Of a stretch of 64,000 nucleotides of DNA, positions 15,811-24,686 are shown piece after piece (the first letter of the stretch is position 1; each line of letters opens with the position of its first letter). The position numbers and the translations under genes are program-made. This stretch comes from Limnobaculum allomyrinae. GTDB lineage: Bacteria; Pseudomonadota; Gammaproteobacteria; Enterobacterales; Enterobacteriaceae. The notes under the pieces were generated by a model. That model did no database searches. It saw nothing but the letters and a program-made list of their open reading frames with translations, and had not been told where the DNA came from. The stretch covers positions 558,001 to 622,000 of the forward strand of contig NZ_JADRCR010000001.1 in assembly GCF_016649425.1 (NCBI RefSeq). Direction: 5' to 3'.

Positions 15811-16599
15811 CTATTCCGCATCACTTGTGGTATTAGCCAGAATAACTTTGGTGCTAACCGCATTACTTTTATCCGCGATCTTAAAATCTTTACTGGTAGT
15901 GACTAAAATATCAACATTCTCCCAACCGGTGACCAGATTGATCGCATGCTTATTCACTTTGGATGAATCCGCTAACACAATGAGTTTATCGCTGTTTTCC
16001 AGCATTTTTCTGGCTACGGCAGCTTCGTCGACATTCTGATCCATGATGCCACGATGTGCATCGATGGCACCCACCCCAATAACTGCGTAGTCGGCAAATA
16101 GCTCGCTGATATTTCTCAGGGCAATCGCCCCCAGACAGGCATATTGAGATCCAATAAACTGACCACCGATTAAGATGGTCTCTATGGTTGGATTCTCTTG
16201 CATGATGCTGGCAATCACTGGTGAATTAGTAATCACTGTCAGGTTATTAATCATCTTCACACTTTGACTGAATTCAACCGTGGTTGAACCAAAATCAATA
16301 AACAGCGTATCGCCAGACTTAATCACCCCCGCCGCTTTTACTGCAATGGCTTTCTTTTCATCAATAGCCACCTTAGCCCGTTCAGAAAAGTTTCGCTCAA
16401 ATTTAGACTGGATATTCACCGCACCACCGTGAACTTTTTTCAGTAACTTTTGCGACTCCAGCTTAGTCAGATCACGACGGATGGTTTCCTGTGCAACATT
16501 AAAATACTCAGCTAAATCGTGAACAAATACCTGACCGTTAGAGGATAACTGTTCCAGAATCGTTTGATGCCGGAAATTAGATGAACGTCCTTCAGCCAT
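15811..16599 (-). CDS. DeoR/GlpR-family transcriptional regulator
   Basis: 262-residue regulator. The N-terminal DeoR helix-turn-helix (about 8-62) reads ILEQLSSNGQVFVHDLAEYF then VAQETIRRDLTKLESQKLLKKVHGGA. The C-terminal effector domain has the sugar-isomerase-like fold shared by DeoR proteins (GDTLFIDFGSTTVEF, VITNSPVIA, ADYAVIGVGAID). It lies 42 bases after the second flavoprotein gene on the same strand and so is the last gene of that operon. It likely senses the phosphorylated product of the kinase encoded divergently and controls the 19.3-19.5 kb region. An inverted pair of TTGTGATGTT motifs there is a candidate operator. Confidence 0.87.
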   Translation of the reverse strand: MAEGRSSNFRHQTILEQLSSNGQVFVHDLAEYFNVAQETIRRDLTKLESQKLLKKVHGGAVNIQSKFERNFSERAKVAIDEKKAIAVKAAGVIKSGDTLFIDFGSTTVEFSQSVKMINNLTVITNSPVIASIMQENPTIETILIGGQFIGSQYACLGAIALRNISELFADYAVIGVGAIDAHRGIMDQNVDEAAVARKMLENSDKLIVLADSSKVNKHAINLVTGWENVDILVTTSKDFKIADKSNAVSTKVILANTTSDAE

Positions 16600-16641
16600 A
16601 TATTTTTATACCCTATTATTAAGTAGTTAACTTTCACTCAA

Positions 16642-17856
16642 CTATACGATACTCACGCTGATTTCTGTAGCATTTAGCGGTATCAATTCTGCATTCACAT
16701 TTTTCAACATGACTCGACGCCCTGGCATACAGCGGTGATTTCCCTGATACAAAATGGTACTGCCTGCTTTTACCGTGACCTGTCCACTAATCGCCTGTTT
16801 CACCCGAATATTCAGATCAAACTGACTATTGGCTGCCGTTTTGTCCACACAGCCCGGTGCAGTAAACAAAATGTGGTTATCATGTTGGATAGTAATGCGA
16901 TGACTCGCCGATTCATTTTCTTTATGCAGATCTCTGGCAACTACCTCCCCAATCACTTTTCCCTCCAGATAGCACTGGTCTCCCATATCGGCAGGATGCA
17001 GCATATTACCTAACGCATAGTAAGCCGCATCAGAACAGCGCCCATTCGTATCCACCACCGGACAACCAGTATTGGCAATAAAGTCGAGATGACTCTTTCT
17101 AATCAGGGTATTTTCACCCGTGAACTCCCCGGTGAAGATAACCGCATCACACTCAATGCGTTCATTTTGGCCATTACGCTCAATCACCACGTACTCCACC
17201 CGATTTAATCCACCAATCTCAACCAACTTGCTATTTAAATGCAGTGGTACTCCCATCAGTGCAGGGAACAAACTCAAGGGGCGATTGGCCGTTATACGTG
17301 GCTGAGATTCAATCATCGCTTTGGCTTTAATACCTGCATTACGCAACGTCCAGATAGCAGAAAAGCTAACAATCTCACTGCCGATAATCACCGGATTCCG
17401 GCAAGGTTTCTGGCGGTTAAGGTAAATAAACTGCTGTAGTGCTCCGGTCGTCAACACCCCCTGAGGTCGTAACCCGGAGACCAAACGCGGATGACGCGGC
17501 GTTTCGCGTGCGCCGGTAGCAATCAATACCCGCTTAGCCTGCATCTCAACCAGTCCCTTATCACAGGAGACCAGCAACTTTCCTTCTGGGCGAATTTCTA
17601 CCACCGTGGTATTGGTCATTACCGGTACACCGGCGCTTAATGCCAGAATCTTTTGTACAAATGCCCCGCCTTTCATCGGACGTTTAAAGCTTAATAAACC
17701 AAAGGTGGGATGTTGGCAGTGTCGGGGGACGCCACCGGCCTGCGATTCGCGTTCCAGAACCACAATATTATTAATTCCTTGCTGTTTTAGCTCGGTAGCA
17801 GCAGCAATACCGGAAGGGCCAGAACCAATAATGATCGCATCATAATTCAGTCTCAT
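16642..17856 (-). CDS. FAD/NAD(P)-dependent oxidoreductase subunit
   Basis: 404-residue flavoprotein of the pyridine-nucleotide-disulfide-oxidoreductase superfamily. The FAD motif IIIGSGPSGIAAATEL is at the N-terminus, with a redox-free VPRHCQHP segment, GARETPRHPRL for the second motif, and a terminal FAD-binding DTNGRCSDAAYYALGN. It overlaps the GlpA-like gene by 4 bases (ATGA), implying one enzyme complex: such pairs occur with anaerobic glycerol-3-phosphate dehydrogenase-like systems. No DUF1667 or GlpC gene follows. It probably moves electrons from the GlpA-like subunit to a carrier or to NAD(P). Confidence 0.8.
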   Translation of the reverse strand: MRLNYDAIIIGSGPSGIAAATELKQQGINNIVVLERESQAGGVPRHCQHPTFGLLSFKRPMKGGAFVQKILALSAGVPVMTNTTVVEIRPEGKLLVSCDKGLVEMQAKRVLIATGARETPRHPRLVSGLRPQGVLTTGALQQFIYLNRQKPCRNPVIIGSEIVSFSAIWTLRNAGIKAKAMIESQPRITANRPLSLFPALMGVPLHLNSKLVEIGGLNRVEYVVIERNGQNERIECDAVIFTGEFTGENTLIRKSHLDFIANTGCPVVDTNGRCSDAAYYALGNMLHPADMGDQCYLEGKVIGEVVARDLHKENESASHRITIQHDNHILFTAPGCVDKTAANSQFDLNIRVKQAISGQVTVKAGSTILYQGNHRCMPGRRVMLKNVNAELIPLNATEISVSIV

Positions 17857-19292
17857 TTCAGCACCTCCACAGCCAGTGTGTTCTCAAAGCGATCGTTAAT
17901 AATTTCTGCCACTTTATTACTGCAGAAAAATCCATTGCAGCGCCCCATCATGGCTCGGGTACGTCTACGTAATCCGCCAAGGCATTCCGGCGGGATATCA
18001 GAATCAAATACGGCTTCAATTTCTCGTCGGGTTACCAACTCACAGTGACAAACGATGCCGCCATTATGCTCATGTTGATAATCACGTTGATGATATTCAG
18101 ACAGTACCGGCATTTGTGGCCAGATAATCTCTTGAGGTGGATTGAATTCAAACAGTGGAGAAAAATTCTGCAAATACAGACTGGCAATATGCTGAGCAAC
18201 ACCTAAGGCAGAAGTCAGCCCGGTAGAACGAATACCGCCCACGCAGATCCACTGTTTTTCCGGGTAGTCAGCAATACGATAGTGTTTCTCTTCTGTTGCC
18301 GGGCGCAATCCTGCATAGGTGGCAGTTACCGTATAGTTATGCAAGCTGGGCAACATTTTGCTGCCCTGCCGAATCAGGTCTTCCAACACCTCTTCTTTCA
18401 CTTCCGCTTTCCAGCGGTCGTCCTGTTCTTCTGCCGTTGGCCCCAGCAGTAAATTGCCAAAAATGGTTTTGGTTAGCAAAACGCCTTTAGTGATTGCAGT
18501 TGGTACCGGCAGAATAATCGCGTTGATGTCTTCCGCTGCCGCTTTATCATAAATAAGGAACTGACCTTTTCTGGGCTTAATTTGAAAAGGTGATGGATGG
18601 CAGATACTTTCAACAATATCTCCATTAATACCGGCACAGTTAATCACTAAACGGGCACGAAACTCACCTTTTTTGGTTTGTAAAACCCACATTCCTTGTT
18701 CCAGCGCCCCACTTTCCACTTCGCAGTGGAATTGGTAACTCGCACCATGTTTCACCGCCTGAGTCAGGTAGGCTAATGGGGAACTCCACGGATCCATCAC
18801 CGCTTCCCCCGGTACACTTACCGCAGCCAGAGCTCCGGCTGCCAGCTTGGGCTCACGCCGATAGACTTCCTCTTTATCAATCAGTTCAACATCCATCACA
18901 CCATTGCGATGGGCCTGTTCAACAATACCCGGTAGTTTAGCCAATTGCTCATCGCTCCAGGCGACAACCAACGCACCGGTTTGCAGCAACGGTAAATTCA
19001 TTTTGTCTTTGATATCCATGAATTCACGGTAGCCATTTTGAATACAGGCCAATTCCAGACTTTCTGGTGGTGCATCAAATCCCGTATGTAACAAAGCGCT
19101 GTTGGCTTTACTGGCACCAGAGAGTATATCGCCCCCCCTTTCCAGCAGCAGCGTTTTAGCGCCCATCAAAGCGAACTTACGGTGAACGGCACAGCCCACT
19201 ACGCCGCCACCAATGACGATCACATCCCAAATCTGGTCATTTTGCTTTTTCATCTTCAGGTAATCCCGATAAATTTTGTTTCCTGAATACAT
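17853..19292 (-). CDS. GlpA-like FAD-dependent dehydrogenase with [2Fe-2S]-binding tail
   Basis: 479-residue flavoenzyme of the DAO/GlpA family. The FAD site IVIGGGVVGCAVHRKFALMG starts near residue 26, NSALLHTGFDAPPESL is the usual substrate-side loop, and VGGIRSTGLTSALGVA the C-terminal FAD contact. Residues ~405-470 form a BFD-like [2Fe-2S] domain: GIVCHCELVTRREIEAVF supplies the CxC pair and RCNGFFC the second pair, closely like E. coli GlpA. The enzyme probably oxidises a phosphorylated polyol made by the divergent kinase. Starts at 19292 or at the Met codon at 19253 are both possible; neither has a strong ribosome binding site. First gene of a three-gene operon ending with the DeoR regulator. 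Confidence 0.83.
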   Translation of the reverse strand: MYSGNKIYRDYLKMKKQNDQIWDVIVIGGGVVGCAVHRKFALMGAKTLLLERGGDILSGASKANSALLHTGFDAPPESLELACIQNGYREFMDIKDKMNLPLLQTGALVVAWSDEQLAKLPGIVEQAHRNGVMDVELIDKEEVYRREPKLAAGALAAVSVPGEAVMDPWSSPLAYLTQAVKHGASYQFHCEVESGALEQGMWVLQTKKGEFRARLVINCAGINGDIVESICHPSPFQIKPRKGQFLIYDKAAAEDINAIILPVPTAITKGVLLTKTIFGNLLLGPTAEEQDDRWKAEVKEEVLEDLIRQGSKMLPSLHNYTVTATYAGLRPATEEKHYRIADYPEKQWICVGGIRSTGLTSALGVAQHIASLYLQNFSPLFEFNPPQEIIWPQMPVLSEYHQRDYQHEHNGGIVCHCELVTRREIEAVFDSDIPPECLGGLRRRTRAMMGRCNGFFCSNKVAEIINDRFENTLAVEVLK

Positions 19293-19317
19293 AAAACCAC
19301 ATCAAATCCACAGTATC

Positions 19318-19394
19318 AACATCACAAACAACATCAATAACCACCAATAACAAAAACAATGCCACAATGTTAATTTGTTGTGATGTTTGTCACA
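19318..19394. promoter_or_regulatory. CRP site and candidate DeoR operator between divergent operons
   Basis: TGTGA-TGTTTG-TCACA at 19379-19394 is a perfect match to the CRP core TGTGA-N6-TCACA. It is 105 bases before the kinase start. TTGTGATGTT (19378-19387) is repeated in inverted orientation as AACATCACAA (19318-19327), a possible DeoR-regulator pair that would overlap CRP. Confidence 0.6.
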
Positions 19395-19498
19395 TATGAG
19401 AAACATAATGTGATATTTTTGTGGATTTTATTTCCGTTTGATCGAGATAATCAAAAAAACACTCCAATTTACAACAATAATATTTAGGGAAGTGAACA

Positions 19499-20938
19499 AT
19501 GCTTAACCAACGTTATGCCGCCATCGATCAGGGAACGACCGGAACCAGAATCGTAGTTTTTGATGAAAATGGCCGGTCTCACTCCCCCATGAGCATTCCA
19601 CATAAGCAAATCACCTTAAACAGTGGTTGGGTTGAACACGATCCGGAAGAAATTCTGGCAAACATGATGAAGTGTCTGTCTGGCTGTGAAGTGGTCGATG
19701 CTCTTGGGATCTGCCATCAGGGAGAAAGTATTGTCGCCTGGCATGCAGATAGCAAAAAACCACTGTATAACGCCATCATCTGGCAGGACATGCGCACGGA
19801 AAAGCGTATTCAACACATGAAAGATCAGGGGCTGGAACCCTTAGTACAACAAAAATCCGGGTTGCCACTCGATCCCTATTTTTCCGCCAGCAAGATGAAC
19901 TGGATTATTGAGAATATCGTCGGTGTTAAGCAGCTGGCAGATAAAGGAAAGTTGCGTATCGGTACCATGGATGCCTTCTTTCTTGACCGTTTATGTGGCA
20001 TTTACTGCACTGACTATAATGCCGCATCCCGTACTTCGCTGTTCAATATCCACACCCTCACCTGGGATCCTGAACTATGCGAAATATTCGGCGTTCCTAT
20101 GCACTGCCTACCGGAAATTCGCGATACGGTAGGTGACTTTGGCAGCATTAATTTGGATGGGCACATTACCCCGGTTACCGCCGTCATTGTCGATCAGTTT
20201 GCCGGAACCTATGGCCATGGCTGCCGGAATCAGGGAGATGCAAAAGTCACATTTGGTACCGGTGCTTTCCTGCAATCCTTAACCGGAACGGCTATCGCAG
20301 AAACCAAAGGCTCCGGACTGTTACCTACATTATGTTGGAAGTTTCCCGATCAAAAGCCAATTTTTGGTCTGGATGGCGGTGTATATAACGCCGCATCCGC
20401 TATCAATTGGGTGAAAAAAATTGGCCTGCTTGACGATTTTGATGAGTTAAGCGACTTCAGCAACGATTCGGCAATATCTCGCGGGCTGGCTTTTGTTCCG
20501 GCGTTGTCCGGTCTGGCTTGTCCATACTGGGATCGTTCTGCCGCTGGTCTTTGGGCGGGATTATCGTTGGATATCGAAAGAAAAGATCTTCTGCAATCGG
20601 TACTGGAAGGCATCGCGGTGCGATCGGCAGAAGTGATTCTCGCTATGGATAAGCTTTCTCCACTGGGTGACGCCATCTCTGTTGATGGTGGCCTGTCTTC
20701 TAACCAATATTTCAAACAGTTCCTCGCCAATCTGATTCAAAAAAACATTGTTGCCCCTGCAAACCGTGAAGTCACGGCACTGGGAGCCGCCATGCTGGCA
20801 CGAAAAGGATTGGGAATCGAACGCCCTATTAGCTTTAAACAAGATGCCCAAATTACTAAACCAAACCGCAGTTCCATGTCCGGCGTAATGGAAAAGTATC
20901 AAGACATTATTGCCCGTTCACGCAACTTACGCAGTTAA
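19499..20938 (+). CDS. FGGY-family kinase, glycerol-kinase-like with altered pocket
   Basis: 479-residue sugar/polyol kinase close to glycerol kinase. Shared marks include the phosphate loop IDQGTTGTRIVVFD, WVEHDPEEI, DPYFSASKMNWI, DYNAASRTSLFNIHTL, VIVDQFAGTYGHG with the catalytic Asp, FGTGAF and REVTALGAAMLA. E. coli GlpK contacts glycerol through Arg83-Glu84 in NQRET; the equivalent here is Gly75-Glu76 (HQGES), so one of the main glycerol contacts is missing while the Tyr of DPYF and the catalytic Asp stay. The real substrate is probably a different polyol or amino-polyol. A GGGAAG ribosome binding site precedes the ATG, and the EutH-like carrier follows 28 bases later. Confidence 0.85.
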   Translation: MLNQRYAAIDQGTTGTRIVVFDENGRSHSPMSIPHKQITLNSGWVEHDPEEILANMMKCLSGCEVVDALGICHQGESIVAWHADSKKPLYNAIIWQDMRTEKRIQHMKDQGLEPLVQQKSGLPLDPYFSASKMNWIIENIVGVKQLADKGKLRIGTMDAFFLDRLCGIYCTDYNAASRTSLFNIHTLTWDPELCEIFGVPMHCLPEIRDTVGDFGSINLDGHITPVTAVIVDQFAGTYGHGCRNQGDAKVTFGTGAFLQSLTGTAIAETKGSGLLPTLCWKFPDQKPIFGLDGGVYNAASAINWVKKIGLLDDFDELSDFSNDSAISRGLAFVPALSGLACPYWDRSAAGLWAGLSLDIERKDLLQSVLEGIAVRSAEVILAMDKLSPLGDAISVDGGLSSNQYFKQFLANLIQKNIVAPANREVTALGAAMLARKGLGIERPISFKQDAQITKPNRSSMSGVMEKYQDIIARSRNLRS

Positions 20939-20966
20939 TAAAATAATAAATTTAAAAGGATATCCC

Positions 20967-22220
20967 ATGGCTGAGTTCGGCAACTATGTTATTTATCTCA
21001 TCATGGTGGGAACGCTGGTCGGTGCACTGGCCTCCATCATTAAACCAGACAGCGGGCTGGGAAAAGAGTTTGTTAACGGCATACACTCTATCGGCCCGGT
21101 ATTTCTGGCTCAGGCGGGTATCATGGCCGCGGTACCTTTACTGTCTCAGGCAATATCACATTTGCTGGGACCGGTATTCAGCGCCGTTGGTTCCGATGTT
21201 TCTATCGCTGCGCTATCGATTATCGCGGTTGATATGGGCGGCTATCAGTTGGCCGATGCCTTAACCGCTAATCGCGATATGTGGATTACCGCCATGCTGA
21301 TTGGTTACACATCCGGGGCAACCATTGTGTATTTGATTCCGGTGGGGCTAACCATGCTTAATCGTCAGGATCATAAATATCTGGCATTAGGTGCTATGGC
21401 GGGGCTGATCAGTATTCCATTTGGCGTCTTAGCTTCTCTGTTACTGATTACTTTTAACAATATTCCGGTACGCGATGTTATCTCCACTAACTCTCCGGCA
21501 CTACATCATCTGACGCTGGATTTCATCACGATGTTGCAATATCTGGCGCCGCTGTTTGTATTTTGTTTCCTGCTGGCTGCCGGTCTGAAGTATCGCCCTC
21601 AACTGATGGTGGCTGGCTTTCTGGTGTTCGGCAAAATTATGGATGCCTTTATCAAACTGGTTCTGGCCTGTTCCATCATCGAACACTTCACTGGGGTATT
21701 TGCGAGAGTGTTTGGCGCGTGGGGATTTGACCCGTTGTTTGCCGATCAGAAAGAGCTGTTCAGAGCCATCGAAATCGCCGGCTATATCGGCATCATGCTG
21801 GCAGGTACCTTCCCTATCTGTTATCTGTTCCAGAAGTACTGCAAACGTATGGTTGGCGCATTGAGCAAAGTACTGAAGTTAACCGATACCGGCGCACTGG
21901 CGTTCATTATGGTGTTAGCCAATATCATTGCCACTTACCATTTATTTATTAATATGCGTGCCCGTGACAAAGTATTGTGCGTAGCTTTTGGCGTATGCGC
22001 TCAGGCAACCATTGGGGATCATCTGGCCTTTACTGCTAACTTCCAGCCAACACTGGTCATTCCAATTCTGCTAGGTAAATTGGTCGGTGGTTTCCTGGCA
22101 GTGATGATCGCCATTAAAATCTCTGTTCCTGCGGCTGAACGTTTCCAACAGGAAGACGATGAGCAAGAAAAAGCCGGACAAACCGTACCGGGAGCGACAC
22201 CTCAGGCGGTTATGGGCTAA
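20967..22220 (+). CDS. EutH-like transporter
   Basis: 417-residue polytopic membrane protein of the ethanolamine-permease EutH family: IIAVDMGGYQLADAL, the central ALGAMAGLISIPFGVLASLL, DPLFADQKELFRAIEIAGYIG, ALAFIMVLANIIATYHLF and FGVCAQATIGDHLAFTAN all match EutH blocks. The start at 20967 follows AAAAGGAT; a longer frame from 20910 would overlap the kinase. No other eut gene (EutBC lyase, shell proteins) is present, so ethanolamine itself is unlikely to be used through the classical route. Cotranscription with the kinase suggests import of a small amino alcohol or polyol that is then phosphorylated. Confidence 0.85.
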   Translation: MAEFGNYVIYLIMVGTLVGALASIIKPDSGLGKEFVNGIHSIGPVFLAQAGIMAAVPLLSQAISHLLGPVFSAVGSDVSIAALSIIAVDMGGYQLADALTANRDMWITAMLIGYTSGATIVYLIPVGLTMLNRQDHKYLALGAMAGLISIPFGVLASLLLITFNNIPVRDVISTNSPALHHLTLDFITMLQYLAPLFVFCFLLAAGLKYRPQLMVAGFLVFGKIMDAFIKLVLACSIIEHFTGVFARVFGAWGFDPLFADQKELFRAIEIAGYIGIMLAGTFPICYLFQKYCKRMVGALSKVLKLTDTGALAFIMVLANIIATYHLFINMRARDKVLCVAFGVCAQATIGDHLAFTANFQPTLVIPILLGKLVGGFLAVMIAIKISVPAAERFQQEDDEQEKAGQTVPGATPQAVMG

Positions 22221-22244
22221 AAGCCACATTCATTCCACATAAAT

Positions 22245-22271
22245 AAAAAGCCGGGGTAATCCCGGCTTTTT
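22245..22271. terminator. Bidirectional terminator between EutH-like and MFS genes
   Basis: AAAAAGCCGGG and CCCGGCTTTTT (11-base perfect stem) around a 5-base loop, with A- and T-runs on the two sides, between convergent genes. Confidence 0.9.
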
Positions 22272-22299
22272 AACGACCGATACACAAATCCATATCACA

Positions 22300-23712
22300 T
22301 CACGGCTTCACTTCCGCACTGACCGGCCTTGGAATTAAAAACGAAACCAATAGCGCCAGAACGGTGATGGCTAATCCCACAGTAATTCCATTGAAATACC
22401 CCACAGGTGAGCTGGCACCCTCTGGTGTAGTCATAATTTGCACCGCTGGCAGCAGCGCAAAACTCAGTCCTGCACCCAGGTTAAATGCACCTGCGTTCAT
22501 TCCCGGCAGGTAACCGGGGTTATCTTTAGGAGATAACACAATCCCTAATCCATTAAGCATAATATTGGCGATCCCCGCATAGGTCATGCCTATCAGCAAG
22601 ACGGCGGCAATCAGTACCGGTAAGGAGTGCAGGCCAATAAACATCATTAACAGAATCGCCACAATGCTTCCTGACAGACCAATGCGCAGTACATTGTTAT
22701 AACCAAAAGTTGGAGCCAGTCGACCAGAGAAAGGCCCGACTAACCAGCCAATCAGTGCATAAGGCGTCAGAAATGCTAATGCGGCAGTATCTGCACCTAA
22801 CGAAAAACCCACAGACTGGTTTTGAGCAAAGGACATAACCAAACCGTTTACGATAGCAAAAATCCCTGTCATGGTCAGAATGGTGGTTAGCAACAGTGCC
22901 CAGGTACTACGCTGCTTAAGATAGAATGTCGTTACCAGCGGGTGCTGGCTGCGGTTTTCAACCTGCCAAAAAGAGATAAACATCACCACAGAGAAAATCA
23001 CCAAACCAATCACCAGCGGCCAGTTTACTGCGGCGATATTTCCTGCCTGTCCTAATGCTATCAGCATTGACGCTAAAGAAAGCACCAGTAAGACAACGCC
23101 AGGCCAATCCATTTTGGTTCCTGCTGAAGGACGGGATTCGGGTGCCCATTTAATCACCAGCAAGGTAGAAATCGCTGCAACCGCAGTAATCACCCAGAAT
23201 ACCGAGCGAAAACCAAAGTTAGCCGCCAGTACACCACCGGCGATGGCATCAATACCCGCGATGCCACCATTTACCGCAGTAACAATTCCCATCATGGTGC
23301 CATAAACTTTCGGATCGGATATTTCATGGCGCAACATCAATAAACATAATGGAACTACCGGGCCGGAAACGCCCTGAATAATTCGGGCTACGTACAGCGT
23401 TTCAATATTAGGTGCTAAGGCGGCTAAAATAGTCCCTGCGGTCATAATCACCAGCATCCAGACTAATACTTTTTTACGTCCCTCAATGTCACTCAGTCGA
23501 GGCAAGAACAGCGAAAACAGTGCCGCTGAAGTGAAAAAAGCGGTCTGAGATAATGAAACCGCCGCCTCATCAGAATGTAATTCCTCAGCAATAGTGACCA
23601 ACACCGGGCCTAGCATACTGGCATTCAGCTGAAAGGCGATACAGGCTGCCAGCAACGCTGTCATCAGTACCGTTACACTTACCGTTGAAGATCCAGAAGA
23701 GGTATTGGTCAT
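22300..23712 (-). CDS. MFS transporter, probable nucleoside uptake
   Basis: 470-residue major facilitator carrier with about 14 hydrophobic segments, as in the DHA2-like branch. The motif-A loop is LPRLSDIEGRKKVL, and motif-C-like Gly/Pro residues occur in GVSGPVVPLCLL. It overlaps the nucleoside hydrolase gene by 4 bases and follows the HTH-ribokinase gene, an arrangement that parallels the actinobacterial uridine operon (uriT, uriH, rbsK). Uptake of a ribonucleoside such as uridine is therefore the best hypothesis, although the sequence family alone would also allow drug export. Confidence 0.78.
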   Translation of the reverse strand: MTNTSSGSSTVSVTVLMTALLAACIAFQLNASMLGPVLVTIAEELHSDEAAVSLSQTAFFTSAALFSLFLPRLSDIEGRKKVLVWMLVIMTAGTILAALAPNIETLYVARIIQGVSGPVVPLCLLMLRHEISDPKVYGTMMGIVTAVNGGIAGIDAIAGGVLAANFGFRSVFWVITAVAAISTLLVIKWAPESRPSAGTKMDWPGVVLLVLSLASMLIALGQAGNIAAVNWPLVIGLVIFSVVMFISFWQVENRSQHPLVTTFYLKQRSTWALLLTTILTMTGIFAIVNGLVMSFAQNQSVGFSLGADTAALAFLTPYALIGWLVGPFSGRLAPTFGYNNVLRIGLSGSIVAILLMMFIGLHSLPVLIAAVLLIGMTYAGIANIMLNGLGIVLSPKDNPGYLPGMNAGAFNLGAGLSFALLPAVQIMTTPEGASSPVGYFNGITVGLAITVLALLVSFLIPRPVSAEVKP

Positions 23713-24656
23713 ATTTTTACCTCACCGATACGCTCAAGGGCATCTACCACCAAATCCCAAAAACGCTGATGATCAAGCTTTACGGCGACCTGAGTATGGC
23801 AATCTGCCGGAGGCGGTGAGCGGAAATCAGCAACCGTCATTCCCAGCGTTAAGGTTCCTGTCAGTTCAATATCAACCGGTACTTTTTGAGTGGTCATCAC
23901 TGAAGGATCAATAACATAAGCAACGGCACAAGGATCGTGTACCGGTGGATAATCAAAACCCTGAGCGCTTTTGTACATGGTGCCAAAAAACTCAAGCAGC
24001 TCCAGAACAAATTTAGCCGGATTGGTTCCCACTGCTCTGATTTTTTCTACCACATCAGGGGTTGCCAATGCCTGATGAGTAAGATCCAGCCCCACCATGG
24101 TTAATGGCCATTTTTCATTGAAAACGATATGCGCCGCTTCCGGATCAATTTTGATATTAAATTCGGCTACCGCGCTCCAGTTTCCCACATGGTAACCACC
24201 GCCCATTAATACCACCTCTTTCACACGCTCAACAATACGTGGTTCAAGACGGGCAGCTAATGCAATGTTGGTTAAACCTGCGGTTGGAACAATGGTTACC
24301 GTCTTGGGTGGGTGAGACATAATGGTTTCAATGATTAAATCTACCGCATGGCGAGAATCCACTTCAAATGCCGGTTCAGGTAGTACCGGGCCATCAAGAC
24401 CAGAGTCACCATGAATATCAGGAGCAATTTCTACCTGACGAATCAGAGGTCGGGCCGAACCCGCAGCAAAAGGAACACCGGTAATATTGGCAATCCGCGC
24501 CACCGCCAGCGCATTGCGGGTTACTTTCTCTAATGTCTGATTACCGACGACTGTCGTCACCGCCAGTAATTCAATATTGGGGTTACCGTGAGCCAGTAAC
24601 ATAGCGATTGCGTCATCATGACCGGGATCGCAATCCAGAATGATTTTTTTTACCAT
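23709..24656 (-). CDS. Ribonucleoside hydrolase, RihA/RihB/URH family
   Basis: 315-residue cytoplasmic hydrolase that splits ribonucleosides into base and ribose. The N-terminal DCDPGHDDA gives the calcium ligands Asp8, Asp10, Asp14 and Asp15. HGDSGLDGP, TAGLTNIALAARLEP, VLMGGGYHVGNWS with AEFNIKIDPEA, and the active-site His in YPPVHDPCAVAY complete the inosine/uridine nucleosidase pattern. CAGGAG lies before the start. The partner ribokinase fusion (31 bases upstream) would phosphorylate the released ribose, and the MFS carrier would supply the nucleoside. Base preference (pyrimidine or purine) cannot be fixed from motifs alone. Confidence 0.9.
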   Translation of the reverse strand: MVKKIILDCDPGHDDAIAMLLAHGNPNIELLAVTTVVGNQTLEKVTRNALAVARIANITGVPFAAGSARPLIRQVEIAPDIHGDSGLDGPVLPEPAFEVDSRHAVDLIIETIMSHPPKTVTIVPTAGLTNIALAARLEPRIVERVKEVVLMGGGYHVGNWSAVAEFNIKIDPEAAHIVFNEKWPLTMVGLDLTHQALATPDVVEKIRAVGTNPAKFVLELLEFFGTMYKSAQGFDYPPVHDPCAVAYVIDPSVMTTQKVPVDIELTGTLTLGMTVADFRSPPPADCHTQVAVKLDHQRFWDLVVDALERIGEVKI

Positions 24657-24686
24657 GTTGTTAATACTCCTGAATTGAACGTGTGA

